Positions 56,662-64,000 of a DNA stretch of 64,000 bases are shown here, in pieces (the first letter of the stretch is position 1; every line of letters begins with the position of its first letter). The position numbers were made by a program, and so were the translations under genes. Source of the DNA: Micromonospora_H sonneratiae (GTDB lineage: Bacteria; Actinomycetota; Actinomycetes; Mycobacteriales; Micromonosporaceae); the NCBI RefSeq assembly GCF_042679305.1, contig NZ_JBHTMP010000011.1:62001-126000 (forward strand), in the 5' to 3' direction. The notes beneath the pieces are model-generated. The model was not told the origin of the DNA. It searched no databases and worked only from the letters and a program-made list of their open reading frames with translations.

Positions 56662-56980
56662 CCGCGCACCCTAAGCGGCAGCGGCCGCGTCCAGCCACCG
56701 GGTTAACCGGGCGATTCGCTCGGCGCGCAGGGCGCCGCTCGGCCTGGTGGCGTTCGAGGACGGCTGCCCGAGCCCGGGCGCGCGAGGTCTCGGACGGGTG
56801 GCAGGGCCTGACGCTCCTCGACGGCGCACGCGGCTGGCCGATCGACATGCTCGTGCTTACCCGTCTGCGCCCGCAAACCGCCGCTCGCCCCGACCGACCC
56901 GCAACAGCGGACCGAGGTGGCGGCGGCCATCTTAATTCTGAAAGCGGGAAATCGAGTCCATTCCGGCGTCGCCGTGCCGG

Positions 56981-57241
56981 TTAGAGGCTGAAGGCGCCGC
57001 CCTCGATGAGGATGAGCAGGCCGATCCCGATCAGGACGACGGGGAGCAGGATGTGTCTCCAACGGCTGAGTGCCTTCGCGATCAGGGGGCGGGTGGCGAA
57101 GAAGCGGCCGGCCGCGATCCAGACGGCGAGGAGGATGAGGAAGACGATGACGTAGATGCTCATGCCGTCAACGCCTGCGGCGGCGAAGACGAGGACGTAG
57201 ACGCCCACCGCAAGCTGGTGCTGCCGGGCATCGCGTAACAA
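56981..57241 (-). pseudogene. CadD-like cadmium resistance transporter, C-terminal fragment
   Basis: The frame encodes two membrane helices separated by a conserved loop: GVYVLVFAAAGVDGMSIYVIVF, FFATRPLIAKALSRWRHI and LPVVLIGIGLLILIEGG. This is the C-terminal end of CadD-type transporters, about 200 residues long when complete. The N-terminal helices are missing beyond 57241, so the gene is truncated and not functional. Confidence 0.7.
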
Positions 57242-57433
57242 CGCGTGACCGCCGGGACCGCTGGCGCAACACGTGGAACTGCGCGCTCATGCCTAGGAGA
57301 GTGCGTTGCCCCTGCGGCGGAGGTCGCCTTCCACGTGGGCAGGCCGCCCCGCGCAGCCAGCCATACCCGCCCGAGCACGGTGCGCCCCGATCTACCTGTC
57401 AGGTCGGGCAGCCCGGAACAATCCGGTAGCGCC

Positions 57434-57898
57434 ATGGCCGGCGTTTGCGCGATGCTCTGCTCGATGGGAGCCCTGGACGCGCACGCCGCACGAGTTGCTG
57501 AAGGACGCGTGGTCGAGTTCCGCCCGAGCGGTTCCTCCATGGTCCCGCTGATCCGGAGCCGTCAACTGGTAACCGTTGCTCCGGTCGACCCGACCAAGGT
57601 CGAAGTCGGAGACATCGTCCTGGTACGGGTCGCGGGAACGACCTACCTACACCTAGTTTCCTCCGTCAGCACCGATACCGGCCGGGTGCAGATCAGCAAC
57701 AACCAGGGCCGCGTCAACGGCTGGACGAGCTACGCCCGGGTCTACGGGATCTGTACCTCAGTCGATGGGGTGCCGCGACCTCGATCCGCAGACAAGGTGC
57801 GACGACCACAAGCGACTCCAGGAGCCGCTGAGCGCACCATGGCTGAATCTCAAGCAACCATCCGGTTTGCCGCACGATGTGACGTAGCGTCAGATTGA
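57434..57898 (+). CDS. S24/S26-like peptidase domain protein
   Basis: About 154 residues, with possible starts at ATG 57434, 57452 or 57464. The core VEFRPSGSSMVPLIRSRQLV has the catalytic-type Ser-Met of LexA and signal peptidase I, and VEVGDIVLVRVAGTTYLHLV matches the beta-strand pattern of the S24/S26 fold. The expected catalytic Lys after GDIVL is not obvious (R-V-A instead), so activity is doubtful. There is no clear membrane anchor, unlike a true signal peptidase. It may be a small stand-alone protease-like regulator. Confidence 0.6.
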   Translation: MAGVCAMLCSMGALDAHAARVAEGRVVEFRPSGSSMVPLIRSRQLVTVAPVDPTKVEVGDIVLVRVAGTTYLHLVSSVSTDTGRVQISNNQGRVNGWTSYARVYGICTSVDGVPRPRSADKVRRPQATPGAAERTMAESQATIRFAARCDVASD

Positions 57899-57958
57899 CG
57901 GCCCGGCCGGTGTCCACTGCTGGGTCCTTGCCGGATGTCGCGCACTCCGGCAGCCCGA

Positions 57959-58237
57959 TCAGCTGAGCTGCTCCTCTGACTCGTTGTATCCATAAGCTGA
58001 GAGCACAGCCCGGAGCTGTTCATCCCAGACGGCCTCGTTAGCGTCGCTCCATCGATGCTGCTGAGGACACTGCCAGTGCGGTGTCGAATCGGGAAGAAAG
58101 CAACCGCCGAGCGCCAGACTTCCATTCATGGCGGCGTCGACCGCTTCCGGAACAGGCAGACCGAACAGCAGGGGCACACCTGCTCCACCGCATTCAGGGC
58201 AGTCCGGGATCACCCGCGCACTGTACTCGGCGCGCAT
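57959..58237 (-). CDS. Small zinc-ribbon-like hypothetical protein
   Basis: 92 residues from ATG 58237. Two paired cysteine motifs (CPECGG near residues 13-18 and, with a Cys in ALGGCF, WQCPQQH near 55-61) suggest a zinc-binding fold. GLPVPEAVDAAMNGSLALGG resembles small hypothetical proteins of Streptomyces and relatives. The frame is open upstream, but codon bias falls off before the ATG. The purine-rich AGAAGAGG abuts the ATG very closely. Confidence 0.55.
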   Translation of the reverse strand: MRAEYSARVIPDCPECGGAGVPLLFGLPVPEAVDAAMNGSLALGGCFLPDSTPHWQCPQQHRWSDANEAVWDEQLRAVLSAYGYNESEEQLS

Positions 58238-58397
58238 CCTCTTCTGCCGCAAAGCGCTCGTCACCCAACGTGACACCAACGCCGGTCGCCGCCGTCCGGA
58301 CGTGCCAATGAGCGGATCCGCCTCGACACCAGCTTGTGCCGGTCCGCGGGGTGGTCGGCCTTGGTCGGGATCGTCGCTTCGTCCGCGGACGTCCTCG

Positions 58398-58973
58398 TCA
58401 CCCGTGTCGGGCCGTGCAGGCCCGGCACACCTCGGTCTTTCCCAACCGCGCCAGCGCCCACAGGTCATGCGACGGCAACACCTGTTCCGCACCGCCTGGC
58501 AGGCACTCCGGCACTGCCCCTCCGGCCCTGACCGCGTGCGCCACCATCCGATGTCCGTCCGGCACGATGATCGCGACGTTGCTGTAGTCATCCGCTGCCG
58601 GCCCGCCGTCCACCGTGGTGGAGCGAATGGGATTGATGACCTCGTACCAGATCTCGAGGTCAGGCTGGTCAATCGCCCGCGCGGCCATTCCAGGGTCGAC
58701 CTTGGAGGCGTTCAGCAATAGCAGAGGGTCACGGGCGCGCTCGACATCAACCTCGGGCCGGTATAGCTCAACCACCAACCAGGCGAACCCGCGTGCCGCC
58801 TCCCACGCGGCGTCGGCCTCCGCTCCGTGTGGGCAACGCAGCACCGGCACCTGCCCTGACTCCGGCGCTACGCGATCGACCAGTACGTACCGCGGATCAA
58901 GCTCCCGCAACGCCTCCGCGACGGCGTCAACCCCGTACCCGTAGAGCACCACACCCCGTTGCTCCTCACTCAC
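58398..58973 (-). CDS. Hypothetical protein, 191 residues
   Basis: GTG 58973 (VSEEQRGVVLYGYG) is preferred because codon bias is only strong after it. The protein is acidic, soluble, with cysteines in RCPHGAE and VCRACTA and a region NASKVDPGMAARAIDQPDLE. No recognised family. It is followed 160 bp later by the zinc-ribbon gene on the same strand. Such small acidic proteins next to a barstar gene could be orphan immunity proteins, but this rests only on context. Confidence 0.5.
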   Translation of the reverse strand: MSEEQRGVVLYGYGVDAVAEALRELDPRYVLVDRVAPESGQVPVLRCPHGAEADAAWEAARGFAWLVVELYRPEVDVERARDPLLLLNASKVDPGMAARAIDQPDLEIWYEVINPIRSTTVDGGPAADDYSNVAIIVPDGHRMVAHAVRAGGAVPECLPGGAEQVLPSHDLWALARLGKTEVCRACTARHG

Positions 58974-59145
58974 CCCACCATTCTCAACCCCAGCCTGCCC
59001 GAAGCGGCGGCACATGCGATACCAACCCGTACTCGGCGGCATGATCGAATGACGGATCCGGTTGCCATGACAGCCAAATCCACCATTCGAACTCCCGCAC
59101 GCCCGCTCCGCCATAAACACCCACCGAAACGACGGGCTAGATCAG

Positions 59146-59826
59146 ATGCGCGGTCATGCCGCGAGTCGCGCGTCATGCGCCATGCGTGGTCCTCACGCCT
59201 CGTGCGTCCGCGCGCCTGAGAGGATCACGGCGATAAGCGCTCTCACCCTTACCGAGCACCAGTCGCCATGGGTTGTCGTCACACGCGCGGACGACCCGTG
59301 GGTGAGCGCTGAAGTGGTCAAGCTGCAGAAGCAGGGTGGAAGCGTGGTACGGCTGGATGGCCGGCAGCTACGAGAGCCGGCATCGCTGTTCGCCACCTTC
59401 GCTCGTGAGCTGTCGTTCCCCGGCTACTTCGGCCACAACTGGGACGCACTCGTGGATTGCTTACGCGACTGGCACGGCCACGGTGCCGACACGAGGAACC
59501 TAGCAGTGCTGATTGATAGGGCCGACGAGCTGGCTGGGGCGGATTTCCTGGGTCTCTTCATCTCAGTGCTTTGCCAAGCGGCGTGGCACGCAAACCTTCA
59601 ACTCGACGCTGACGGCTGCCCTCACGAGCCTTGGTCGCCGTTCGTTCTACACTTCGTCTTTCTCCTCGCGGAAACGACACCCGTTGCCTTCGCTGAGCCG
59701 GCAGCAACTGGTATGGATGTCGGCGTAGCTCTTACCGACGGGCGCTTAACCGCGACTCTCACCGGCACCGACTGGCCGGGCGCTGACTTGGTCCCGCCAT
59801 TCCGCGCGACATCGCCCCAGCCGTGA
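59146..59826 (+). CDS. Barstar-family inhibitor
   Basis: Up to 226 residues. The barstar fold is evident: VVRLDGRQLREPASLFATFA followed by FPGYFGHNWDALVDCLRDW, the helix that plugs the active site of barnase-type RNases. Barstar is about 90 residues, so the extra C-terminal 90 residues (VALTDGRLTATLTGTDWPG) are an added domain. The start is uncertain: ATG 59146 and ATG 59182 are open, but homology begins only near 59230, where GAGAGG precedes no standard start codon. It would protect the cell from a barnase-like toxin. No such toxin gene lies in the window, so it is an orphan immunity gene here. Confidence 0.75.
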   Translation: MRGHAASRASCAMRGPHASCVRAPERITAISALTLTEHQSPWVVVTRADDPWVSAEVVKLQKQGGSVVRLDGRQLREPASLFATFARELSFPGYFGHNWDALVDCLRDWHGHGADTRNLAVLIDRADELAGADFLGLFISVLCQAAWHANLQLDADGCPHEPWSPFVLHFVFLLAETTPVAFAEPAATGMDVGVALTDGRLTATLTGTDWPGADLVPPFRATSPQP

Positions 59827-59939
59827 TCACCTGCACGCAACTGCCGCCGACGGGGCGCACGCTAGCTCCACGAGGCGTGGTTTTCCCGAACACTCGGTCG
59901 CGCAGACAAGGGTGCGCGATGACAGGTAGGCGACCTGTG

Positions 59940-60866
59940 TCAACGAGCGGTTCGCCAACCAGACGTGCGACGGCTGCTAACCGCGGGTGCTGGTGGGAAC
60001 AGTTGACGCAGCGTCGGGCCGATGGCCCTGGCCAGTGTGTCATCGTCGCCAAAGTGCATGGCCAGGTTGACCACTCCCATTGCCACGTGTCCGGTGCGGG
60101 TGTCGGCGGTCGCGGTCGCGACATCGGGCAGCGCGAGTTCGGCCAGTAGCTGCCGTACCAGGACACCTTCGCCCCAGAGGGCCTCGGCGGGGATGGGGAG
60201 CCGGCCAAGCCAAGAGAGCAGGATCGCCGCTCTGTCGATGGGTGAGGGTGTGACGGCGGTGAGCCGTCGACGGACGTCGTCGACTTGCTCATCGGACAGC
60301 TCGCCGGATTGCTGACCGGTGACGGCGACCAACACAGGATGCAGCACATCGGGAACGCCACGCTCGGTCAAGTACCGCTTGCCCGCTTCCCCGGCGGGCC
60401 GGAACTGCGGGCGTCCCTCGTGCAGGTTCAGCAGGTCGGCCAACGGTGCCAGGAATGAGGTCAGCTGATTCGGTACACCGTGCCCGGCCAGGAACAGGTG
60501 GAGCGCCGCAGGATCCGCCACGACGAGGTCGTTACGGAACCGCGACCGCTCCCAACTGACCGAGCCGTGGCCGTGAAGACCAGCGCTGGCGAGCACCTCG
60601 CCAGCTGTACTGCGGAGTACAATCGTCGGCCCACCGGGACAACGACAAATGTCACCGGTGAAGCGACCTGTTGTGGTCAACACACGTGCCGCGTCGACCG
60701 ACGCAGCGCCCGGCAGCTCAGCGAGAACCGCACGGCTGGGAAGAGGACCGCCGTCCTCACCACCTTCGACGATCTGCACGGCGCGTGTCCGGGACCAGAC
60801 ATCGTCAAGCCACTCGATCATCCGTACCCTCCCCGCCGGACCAACGATTACTGTAGGCGTGCTCAC
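59940..60866 (-). CDS. Hypothetical protein, 308 residues
   Basis: GTG 60866 (STPTVIVGPAGRVRMIEWLD) is the likely start; the frame is open further upstream with poorer codon bias. Features: PGGPTIVLRSTAGEVLASAG, LNLHEGRPQFRPAGEAGKRYL and a C-terminal helical half rich in Leu (RAAILLSWLGRLPIPAEALW, then VVNLAMHFGDDDTLARAIG). No signal peptide and no family that I recognise. Confidence 0.6.
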   Translation of the reverse strand: MSTPTVIVGPAGRVRMIEWLDDVWSRTRAVQIVEGGEDGGPLPSRAVLAELPGAASVDAARVLTTTGRFTGDICRCPGGPTIVLRSTAGEVLASAGLHGHGSVSWERSRFRNDLVVADPAALHLFLAGHGVPNQLTSFLAPLADLLNLHEGRPQFRPAGEAGKRYLTERGVPDVLHPVLVAVTGQQSGELSDEQVDDVRRRLTAVTPSPIDRAAILLSWLGRLPIPAEALWGEGVLVRQLLAELALPDVATATADTRTGHVAMGVVNLAMHFGDDDTLARAIGPTLRQLFPPAPAVSSRRTSGWRTAR

Positions 60867-61022
60867 GCCGCTCGCCGACACCTGGGAGCCAGCGCACTCT
60901 TCTGCCGCTGACAAGGCGCACGGCAACTGCTACGACATCACTGTAGGTAGCCGTCGGTTGCGCCACGAAGTACAAGGACGTCCGGACGTGCCGAGGTGTG
61001 TGCGCCGTCGTATGGTCGCCGC

Positions 61023-61391
61023 GTGGACAGCACACCGCTCCGCGTCGACCGGGTCGACGTGCGGCAGACCGACGACGAACTCACGCTGATCCTTGGCGCC
61101 GCAGGCGTCCACGTCATGCTAATCCGGCTGCGCTACGACAGCTGGGCGGACGAGGTGATCAACAGCGCCGGATCGGTCGCGAACGGACCAGGCGCTTGGG
61201 CCCTCATCAACCACGACCTGTCCCTCGAACTGGGCGCACAGACCGCCGCAGCCCTCGGCTTCCCGCGCGACTGCCGCCTGCACCTCGACGTGGACGACAC
61301 CGCGATCCGGCGGGTCCGTGCCGCACTCCTGGAGATCCTGCAATCCGCATGCTTCGTGGTTGACACCCCAGAGGGCCGCATCGCCGGCTAA
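61023..61391 (+). CDS. Hypothetical protein, 122 residues
   Basis: GTG 61023 starts VDSTPLRVDRVDVRQTDDEL. It is short, acidic and mixed alpha/beta (LILGAAGVHVMLIRLRYDSW, DCRLHLDVDDTAIRRVRAALL). Strong third-position G/C bias supports coding. Family unknown; its size and composition fit an immunity-type protein, which is only a guess from the neighbourhood. Confidence 0.55.
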   Translation: MDSTPLRVDRVDVRQTDDELTLILGAAGVHVMLIRLRYDSWADEVINSAGSVANGPGAWALINHDLSLELGAQTAAALGFPRDCRLHLDVDDTAIRRVRAALLEILQSACFVVDTPEGRIAG

Positions 61392-61692
61392 AGTCCTCAG
61401 CCAGGACGAGGACCTGATTCTGTTCTCGCCTGCGCAAATCCGCGAACATGATCAGGCGCCCAGATCTACCGAAAGTAAGGCGTGCGACAGGGCACCTACC
61501 GAAGCCGGTATCGACCCCCTGGAAGTCGTTCCAGGTCGTCGTAGGTACGAGCGTGATGCATCGGCGCGTTTGTCGGCTCCGCCTGAAAACTGGATCTGGC
61601 CCAAATTTCGTGATGGGGGTGGACCCTGTCAGGCCAGCAGGACGCGTTTGCGGAGTAGGTCGAGGTTGGCTCTGCCGTACATCTGTCGTTTG

Positions 61693-63617
61693 GTGTGTCC
61701 TGAACGTGGAGGAGGTCGGTAGGTCGAGTTTCCGAAGCGATGCTGCACGGAAGATGAAGGATGTTGGCCCTTCGGAGTCGCCCGGCGGTGGGAGGCTCCA
61801 AACCGCCTCATGCTGCGTTGGCTGAAGACCGTCGTGGTGAGCGATGAGGAAAAGGCGCCGTGAGGTGTCAGGTAGGGACCAGGAAGACGAACGCGAGTGA
61901 ATCGTTGCTGACGTGTCGAAACAGATACAGACGACATCGAAACCGGGGTGTCAAACGGATCCCGGGACAAGCCTGGCGGGTGTTCCGCTTTCTGGCCAGG
62001 TGGTGTCCGGCATGTAGACGACGTGAGCCTGGTCTGCGGCTTCCGTGTGGAACAGGAGAAGGCGTGCCCGGATACGCCCTGCTCGTGCGAGCAGGGGAGA
62101 GGGAGTGTCCCAAGCGGCGACACCGTGAGGGATTGAGTACCGTCGCCGGGCACGCTGGCGGACCGGTTCGTAGTAGCAATGAAGGTCCTGTAACGGGGCT
62201 GGAGCGAAGGGGCCGGGTTGTCCGTGGCTGGTCTGTCCGATCAACCGGATGTTGTCCGGGAGGAGTCGCGTGGGCGAGCTGAAAGCAGCAGACAAGCCGT
62301 TTCAGATTTCGAAGCGGGCAGTCTGGGAGGCGTGGGAGAAAGTCAAGGCGAACAAGGGTGCGCCCGGAGTGGACGGGCAGACGATCGCGCAGTTCGAAAC
62401 GGATCTGAAGAATAACCTGTACAAGATCTGGAATCGGATGTCCTCGGGGTCGTACTTCCCGCCGCCGGTGCGTGCGGTGGAGATCGAGAAGGCTCATGGT
62501 GGCGGTACGAGGATCCTTGGTGTGCCGGCCGTGGCCGATCGGATCGCGCAGACGGTCGTGGCCATGGAACTGGAACGGAAGGTCGAACCGGTCTTCCATC
62601 CGGATTCCTATGGCTACCGGCCGGGGCGCTCCGCGCTCGACGCAGTAGCTGCCTGCCGCTCACGGTGCTGGAAGACGGACTGGGTGATCGATCTGGACAT
62701 CCGGAAGTTCTTCGACAGCGTGCCGTGGGACCTGGTGGTCAAAGCGGTCGAGGCGAACACCGACCTGCCGTGGGTGGTTCTGTATGTCCGGCGGTGGCTG
62801 CAAGCGCCGCTGATGCTGCCCGACGGTTCGTTGCAGGCCAGGGACCGGGGAACCCCGCAGGGCTCTGCGGTCTCGCCCGTGCTCGCGAATCTGTTCCTGC
62901 ACTACGCGTTCGACCAGTGGATGGCGCGGGAGTTCCCCGATGTCGCCTTCGAACGGTATGTGGATGACGCGGTAGTGCACTGCGTCAGCCAGGCTCAGGC
63001 ACACCAGGTGCTGGCGGCACTGCAGGAGCGGATGGGTGAGGTCGGCCTGGAGCTGCATCCGGATAAGACCAGGATCGTGTACTGCAAGGACAGCAACCGG
63101 CGTGGCAGCTACGAGCACACCGGGTTCACGTTCCTGGGGTACACGTTCCGGGGCCGGGAAGTACGCCCCAGGACCGGCAAACGGTTCACCGGGTTCAACC
63201 CGGCGATCAGCAGCGACGCCTTGAAGAAGATCAGCCGTCAGGTGCGGTCATGGCGGCTGCATCGGCACACTCAGATCTCTGAAGCGGACCTTGCAGCCTG
63301 GGTCAATCCCCGGGTGCGAGGCTGGATGCAGTACTACGGTGCCTTCTACCGCTCAGCGTTGTATCCCCTCCTGACGCGTATCAACGCCTATCTGATGCGC
63401 TGGCTCCGCAAGAAGCACAAACGGTTGCGAGGACGCAAGCGAGCGCAGGAAGCCTGGACCCGAGCCGTCACCACGAGGCCCCGGTTCTTCGCCCACTGGG
63501 CCTGGGTCAACACCGTTCCCGCAGTCTGGTGACCAGGGCAACAAGAGCCGTATAACGAGAGATCGTTACGTACGGTTCTGTGAGAGCCGGGGGCTGAGAC
63601 GCCCCCGGCTACTCGAC
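61693..63617 (+). mobile_element. Group II intron, copy 2
   Basis: The same 1,925-nt intron as at 51698-53622, exactly 9,995 bp further on; I see no difference in the parts compared, and the maturase proteins are identical. It starts GTGTGTCC, ends CTACTCGAC, and has domain V at 63545-63580. The flanks differ from the first locus except at the immediate insertion site, where the 5' exon reads GTACATCTGTCGTTTG against GTACATCTGCCGCTTG at the first site. Confidence 0.9.
62270..63532 (+). CDS. Group II intron reverse transcriptase/maturase, copy 2
   Basis: 420 residues, identical in sequence to the protein at 52275-53537, with the same GTG start, Shine-Dalgarno and YVDD box. Identity of both proteins and introns indicates recent copying or gene conversion. 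Function as for copy 1: splicing and retrohoming of the intron. Confidence 0.92.
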   Translation: MGELKAADKPFQISKRAVWEAWEKVKANKGAPGVDGQTIAQFETDLKNNLYKIWNRMSSGSYFPPPVRAVEIEKAHGGGTRILGVPAVADRIAQTVVAMELERKVEPVFHPDSYGYRPGRSALDAVAACRSRCWKTDWVIDLDIRKFFDSVPWDLVVKAVEANTDLPWVVLYVRRWLQAPLMLPDGSLQARDRGTPQGSAVSPVLANLFLHYAFDQWMAREFPDVAFERYVDDAVVHCVSQAQAHQVLAALQERMGEVGLELHPDKTRIVYCKDSNRRGSYEHTGFTFLGYTFRGREVRPRTGKRFTGFNPAISSDALKKISRQVRSWRLHRHTQISEADLAAWVNPRVRGWMQYYGAFYRSALYPLLTRINAYLMRWLRKKHKRLRGRKRAQEAWTRAVTTRPRFFAHWAWVNTVPAVW

Positions 63618-64000
63618 ATCATCTTGATGCGGTTGACGTGTCCTTCGACGGGTCCGGAGCTGTGGGGCAGGGTCAGTCCGTTGACGACGGCGTGGTGGTC
63701 TCGGCGGAGTCCGGTGGTGAAAGAGTGCAGGTCTGGTTGGTCGTCGGCTTCCACGGCGGTAATCCAGGCGTCGAGTCGGTGGCCGTGTCTGCCGGTGAGG
63801 ATCTCCGCGAACGCGGTGACGTGGCCGGCCAGGGCGTCCAGGTGCGGGCAGGCCGCGCGTGCCTGGGCCAGGTGTTCCCGTTCGTCGGCGGCGAGGTTGT
63901 CAGGGTGGCGCAGCAGCCAGGTGGTGATGGCGCGGACCTTGGGTGGCCGCCATGGGGTGGGGGCTGTGGCGGTTGCCGCTCGAAGGGGTTGGAGGTAGGT

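Larger units (their letters stand above)
61629..64000 (-). pseudogene. ISL3-family transposase interrupted by a group II intron (locus 2, runs off the window)
   Basis: The minus-strand frame ends at TGA 61629-61631 with KRQMYGRANLDLLRKRVLLA. Beyond the intron (from 63618) it continues HSSGPVEGHVNRIKMI and further upstream QPDLHSFTTGLRRDHHAVVN to the window edge. The protein differs from the copy at 51.6-54.3 kb, so these are two different ISL3 elements, but both are split at the same Ile codon (AT|C) of IKRQMYGRA. The rest of the gene lies outside the window. Confidence 0.82.

Overview
The window is high-GC actinomycete DNA, probably from a Micromonospora- or Salinispora-like member of the Micromonosporaceae. 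The evidence is strong G/C preference at third codon positions, many GTG starts, an actinobacterial LuxR-type ATPase regulator, a secreted FG-GAP/LamG/RHS gene set, and actinomycete-type tRNA-Pro and tRNA-Arg fragments. No core housekeeping genes are present. The window reads as an accessory island built from several integrated elements and littered with decayed insertion sequences.

Layout. 0-4 kb: a LAL-type regulator overlapping a broken tyrosine integrase, a strong terminator and the 3' half of a tRNA-Pro, which looks like an att scar. 4.1-5.7 kb and 28.4-30.0 kb: two diverged copies of a 1.6-kb direct repeat, each carrying a TmrB-like P-loop gene. Between them lie a lipoprotein gene, a hypothetical gene split by an intact IS5-family element (perfect CTAA target duplication), an alpha/beta hydrolase, a patch of IS3/IS630/integrase-type IS remnants (10.9-13.4 kb), and a four-gene minus-strand operon (27.4 to 13.5 kb): FG-GAP protein, LamG protein, 2,097-aa RHS toxin, candidate immunity gene. 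30.2-34.3 kb: an unusual two-gene signalling pair. 35-41 kb: DUF6308-like and DUF4268 nuclease-like genes, a truncated NucS-like gene, IS remnants, a broken P-loop NTPase and an unrecognised gene. 41.86 kb: a tRNA-Arg(ACG) 3' fragment. 42.1-51.4 kb: a four-gene pPIWI-RE (Argonaute-like) defence operon. 51.6-64 kb: two identical 1,925-bp group II introns, each inserted antisense at the same codon of two different ISL3-family transposase genes, separated by an IS701-family element and small accessory genes including a barstar-like inhibitor.

The most interesting system is the pair at 30160-34304. The first protein has two RNase III-like folds whose catalytic acidic residues are replaced, each followed by a double-stranded-RNA-binding domain, and ends in a complete histidine kinase module. 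The second gene overlaps it by ATGA and encodes a receiver domain followed by a region with a HEPN-type R-x4-H motif. I infer a dsRNA-sensing phosphorelay that switches on an RNA-cleaving or otherwise toxic effector, conceptually close to two-component-like anti-phage systems. I do not recognise this architecture as described. Together with the pPIWI-RE operon, the DUF4268/NucS-like genes and the RHS toxin operon, it marks the region as a defence and conflict island.
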